Positions 6,768 through 8,679 of a stretch of DNA of 8,679 nt are shown here, piece by piece. The stretch covers positions 1-8,679 of the forward strand of contig DXRF01000111.1 of assembly GCA_019411205.1 (NCBI GenBank), in the 5' to 3' direction. A program made the translations under genes and the position numbers. How positions within the stretch are numbered: position 1 is the first letter of the stretch; each line of letters starts with the position of its first letter. The notes under the pieces are model-generated. The model was not told the DNA's origin. It saw nothing but the letters and a program-made list of their open reading frames with translations, and did no database searches. The DNA is from Parabacteroides sp. GTDB lineage: Bacteria; Bacteroidota; Bacteroidia; Bacteroidales; Tannerellaceae.

Positions 6768-8483
6768 TTACCAGCCAGGGTTCTGATCTTCTTTCAGACT
6801 CGGGTTCTTCTGAATTTCATTATTCGGAATCGGCCATAAATAGTCACGAGACTGAACGACACGGTTGTAATAGAATTGTCCGGTAAAACCTTTGACTTCT
6901 CCGGCCAGAGTTTCCAGTAATCCCCAACGTTTCATATCACTGAAGCTCAACCCTTCACCAGCCAGTTCGACTGCACGTTCATGTCTGATGCGCTCAAATA
7001 CTTGTTCTTTGGTTGTTGCCTGCAGATAACTTGGGCCACTGTTAAGTCCCGGCATGTCAACACGTGAACGGACTTGGTTGATCAAGTCGACTGCTTTTGT
7101 CTGCTGGTCTGTCTGGTTGTAGCATTCAGCCAACATTAACAATACATCGGCATAGCGGATCAAAGGGAAGTTGATCGGCGTATCTTCGCGGTTATTGATA
7201 GCACCGTTCATGTCATATTCGGCTACAAATTTACGCCACAAATACATTTCGTAGTTTCCGTTAACACGAATGAAACCGTTCTTCTCATTTGTCTGTCCGG
7301 ATTTTTCTGTGATAACGTATTCCGTATCCATCGGAGCGTTGGAATACCAACCTTTGTAAGTCGTATACGGCATAATGATGGAGGCCATCATACGCGGGTC
7401 ACGCTTATTGTACATCTTTAATAACTTGTCTTTTGCAGCGGGATAAGTGGCTACTTTGTTCAGTCCTTCGTTTAATGTTGCATAGAATGTTTCTTTCTTG
7501 ATAGCATCACTTTCATTGAATCCTGGAATAACTTCATTCCAATCGAAGGCCCGTCCGTCTTTCCATTCGTAAGAATCAACGAAGTCAGTAGCTGCCATTA
7601 CGTTGTTCCAGCAACTTCCATAAGAAGCACGGCTTCCCATATAGAATGTCATCGGCATACCGAAATCAGTACCGACACCACCGATATTTTGAATTGCAAA
7701 GATCATTTCTGAACTTTCATCTCCACCTGGTTTGAACAGGTTCTCATAATCTGAATACAAAGCATACTTGCCGCTGTTGATGACATTCTCAAAGCATGTG
7801 GCTGCTTCTTGGTATTGTTTGTTGTAGAGAAGGACTTTTCCTTTCAAAGCCATTGCAGCTCCGGATGTCGCACGTCCTTTATTTGATTCATCCCAATCTG
7901 CCGGTAAATGGGCAATTGCTTCATCCAAATCTTTGATGATAAATGTACGAACTTCTTCTGCCGAGCTTCTTGGTTTCAACATATTAGAGAAGTCTTCCGC
8001 AACGATAGTTGTTTCATCATAAATCGGAACTCCACCCCAGAAATCGAGTAAGGTAAAATAGTAGAGGGCACGCATAAAACGAGCTTCCGATTTGTAGCGG
8101 GTTTTCAGTTCGTCGGACATGTCACATTGGCCAACGTTTTGTAATACGATATTAGCACGTGTGACGCCTTCATACAATTGTTTGAACTTATCGCCAACAG
8201 CTCCTTCCGTAGTGGTATAAGTACCACGGCCGATGTTTGGATACGAAGGTGCGTCATATCCGGCACCTACGCCACCTAAACAGTCAAAACCGAATTGACG
8301 GCCGAAAACATCGTTGTGTGTCATTTGACTATAAACCCCCATCATTGCCTGATCGGCATGATCTTGTGTCTGGAAGAATGTTCCGGCACTTAACTGATCT
8401 TCCGGATAACGGTCCAGGTCGTAGCAGCTACTCATTAGTAGAAGTGATGCTGCACAAGTGAAAAATAATTTATACTTATTCAT
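6768..8483 (-). CDS. RagB/SusD-family surface glycan-binding lipoprotein
   Basis: This 571-residue protein would bind oligosaccharide at the cell surface and form the lid of its SusC-like TonB-dependent transporter. The signal peptide ends in LMSSC, so C20 is the predicted lipidated residue. The acidic YDLD just after it is compatible with surface export of Bacteroidetes lipoproteins. Family landmarks are EARFMRALYYFTLLDFWGGVP (133-153), the TPR-like helices around 203-240, FPLIRYADVLLMLAECYN (439-456), IRHERAVELAGEGLSFSDMKRWG (499-521) and the terminal YLWPIPNNEIQKNPSL (548-563). The length is usual for SusD proteins and the gene appears intact. It starts 13 bases after the stop of the SusC-like gene, so the two are co-transcribed. 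The upstream A/T-rich sequence lacks a Shine-Dalgarno motif. Ligand specificity cannot be inferred from the motifs, because SusD binding sites vary widely. Confidence 0.95.
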   Translation of the reverse strand: MNKYKLFFTCAASLLLMSSCYDLDRYPEDQLSAGTFFQTQDHADQAMMGVYSQMTHNDVFGRQFGFDCLGGVGAGYDAPSYPNIGRGTYTTTEGAVGDKFKQLYEGVTRANIVLQNVGQCDMSDELKTRYKSEARFMRALYYFTLLDFWGGVPIYDETTIVAEDFSNMLKPRSSAEEVRTFIIKDLDEAIAHLPADWDESNKGRATSGAAMALKGKVLLYNKQYQEAATCFENVINSGKYALYSDYENLFKPGGDESSEMIFAIQNIGGVGTDFGMPMTFYMGSRASYGSCWNNVMAATDFVDSYEWKDGRAFDWNEVIPGFNESDAIKKETFYATLNEGLNKVATYPAAKDKLLKMYNKRDPRMMASIIMPYTTYKGWYSNAPMDTEYVITEKSGQTNEKNGFIRVNGNYEMYLWRKFVAEYDMNGAINNREDTPINFPLIRYADVLLMLAECYNQTDQQTKAVDLINQVRSRVDMPGLNSGPSYLQATTKEQVFERIRHERAVELAGEGLSFSDMKRWGLLETLAGEVKGFTGQFYYNRVVQSRDYLWPIPNNEIQKNPSLKEDQNPGW

Positions 8484-8496
8484 AATACTTTTTCAA

Positions 8497-8679
8497 TTAA
8501 AAGGTTACATTAATACCTAAAACCGCTGATTTCATTGCCGGATAAGCCAGCCCGCTGATTTCAGGATCAAATCCTCTGTAAGATGTAAATGTGAAGAAGT
8601 TTTCCAAACTGCCATAGAAACGAAGTCTTTCTAATTGCATCTTTTTCGTAATAGATTTAGGCAGTGAACAGCCTAATTG
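8497..8679 (-). CDS. SusC-like TonB-dependent transporter, C-terminal fragment (cut by window edge)
   Basis: Reading the - strand from the right edge gives 60 residues ending in a TAA stop at 8499-8497. It contains the typical SusC/RagA ending: MQLERLRFYGSLENFFTF, then YRGFDPEISG, then YPAMKSAVLGINVTF with the terminal phenylalanine of an outer-membrane barrel. Its place directly before a susD-like gene confirms the assignment. The full protein would be an outer-membrane importer of about 1,000 residues, energised by TonB and paired with the downstream lipoprotein. Only the last barrel strands are visible, so the plug, TonB box and any N-terminal signalling domain cannot be assessed. The gene is truncated by the window, not by mutation as far as can be seen. 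Confidence 0.93.
   Translation of the reverse strand, partial: QLGCSLPKSITKKMQLERLRFYGSLENFFTFTSYRGFDPEISGLAYPAMKSAVLGINVTF

Overview
The window looks like a polysaccharide-utilisation region of a gut Bacteroidales bacterium, most likely Bacteroides or Parabacteroides. The reasons are a SusC/SusD-type pair, a Bacteroidetes-type TonB-dependent outer-membrane barrel protein, a lipoprotein sulfatase with a serine-type active site, a secreted family 2 glycoside hydrolase, the lack of Shine-Dalgarno sequences before starts, and two copies of the Bacteroides -7 promoter element TAnnTTTG. Genus and species cannot be fixed from the sequence alone.

Layout. On the + strand: a TonB-dependent outer-membrane barrel protein (72-2639), a gap holding a perfect 28-bp inverted repeat and then a candidate promoter, and a secreted glycoside hydrolase family 2 enzyme (2832-4868). 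On the - strand, reading from the right edge: the last 60 codons of a SusC-like transporter (8497-8679, cut by the window), its SusD-like lipoprotein partner (6768-8483), a terminator (6716-6747), a gap with a candidate promoter and a small dyad, and a lipoprotein sulfatase (4978-6564). The sulfatase and glycosidase genes converge on a nested inverted repeat (4887-4979) that probably ends transcription.

How the genes may work together (inference). The SusC/SusD pair would bind and import an oligosaccharide across the outer membrane. The sulfatase would remove sulfate esters, and the family 2 enzyme would release a terminal beta-linked sugar, probably galactose or possibly glucuronic acid. That combination fits a sulfated host or dietary glycan, but the exact substrate is not readable here. 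The TonB-dependent protein at the left edge belongs to a barrel family that usually has no SusD partner, and it may be an independent unit.

No stretch longer than 300 bases lacks a gene. I found no tRNA, rRNA, CRISPR array, transposase or phage gene, and no clearly new multi-gene system. The points worth a second look are mainly the intergenic repeats and the substrate question for the two enzymes.
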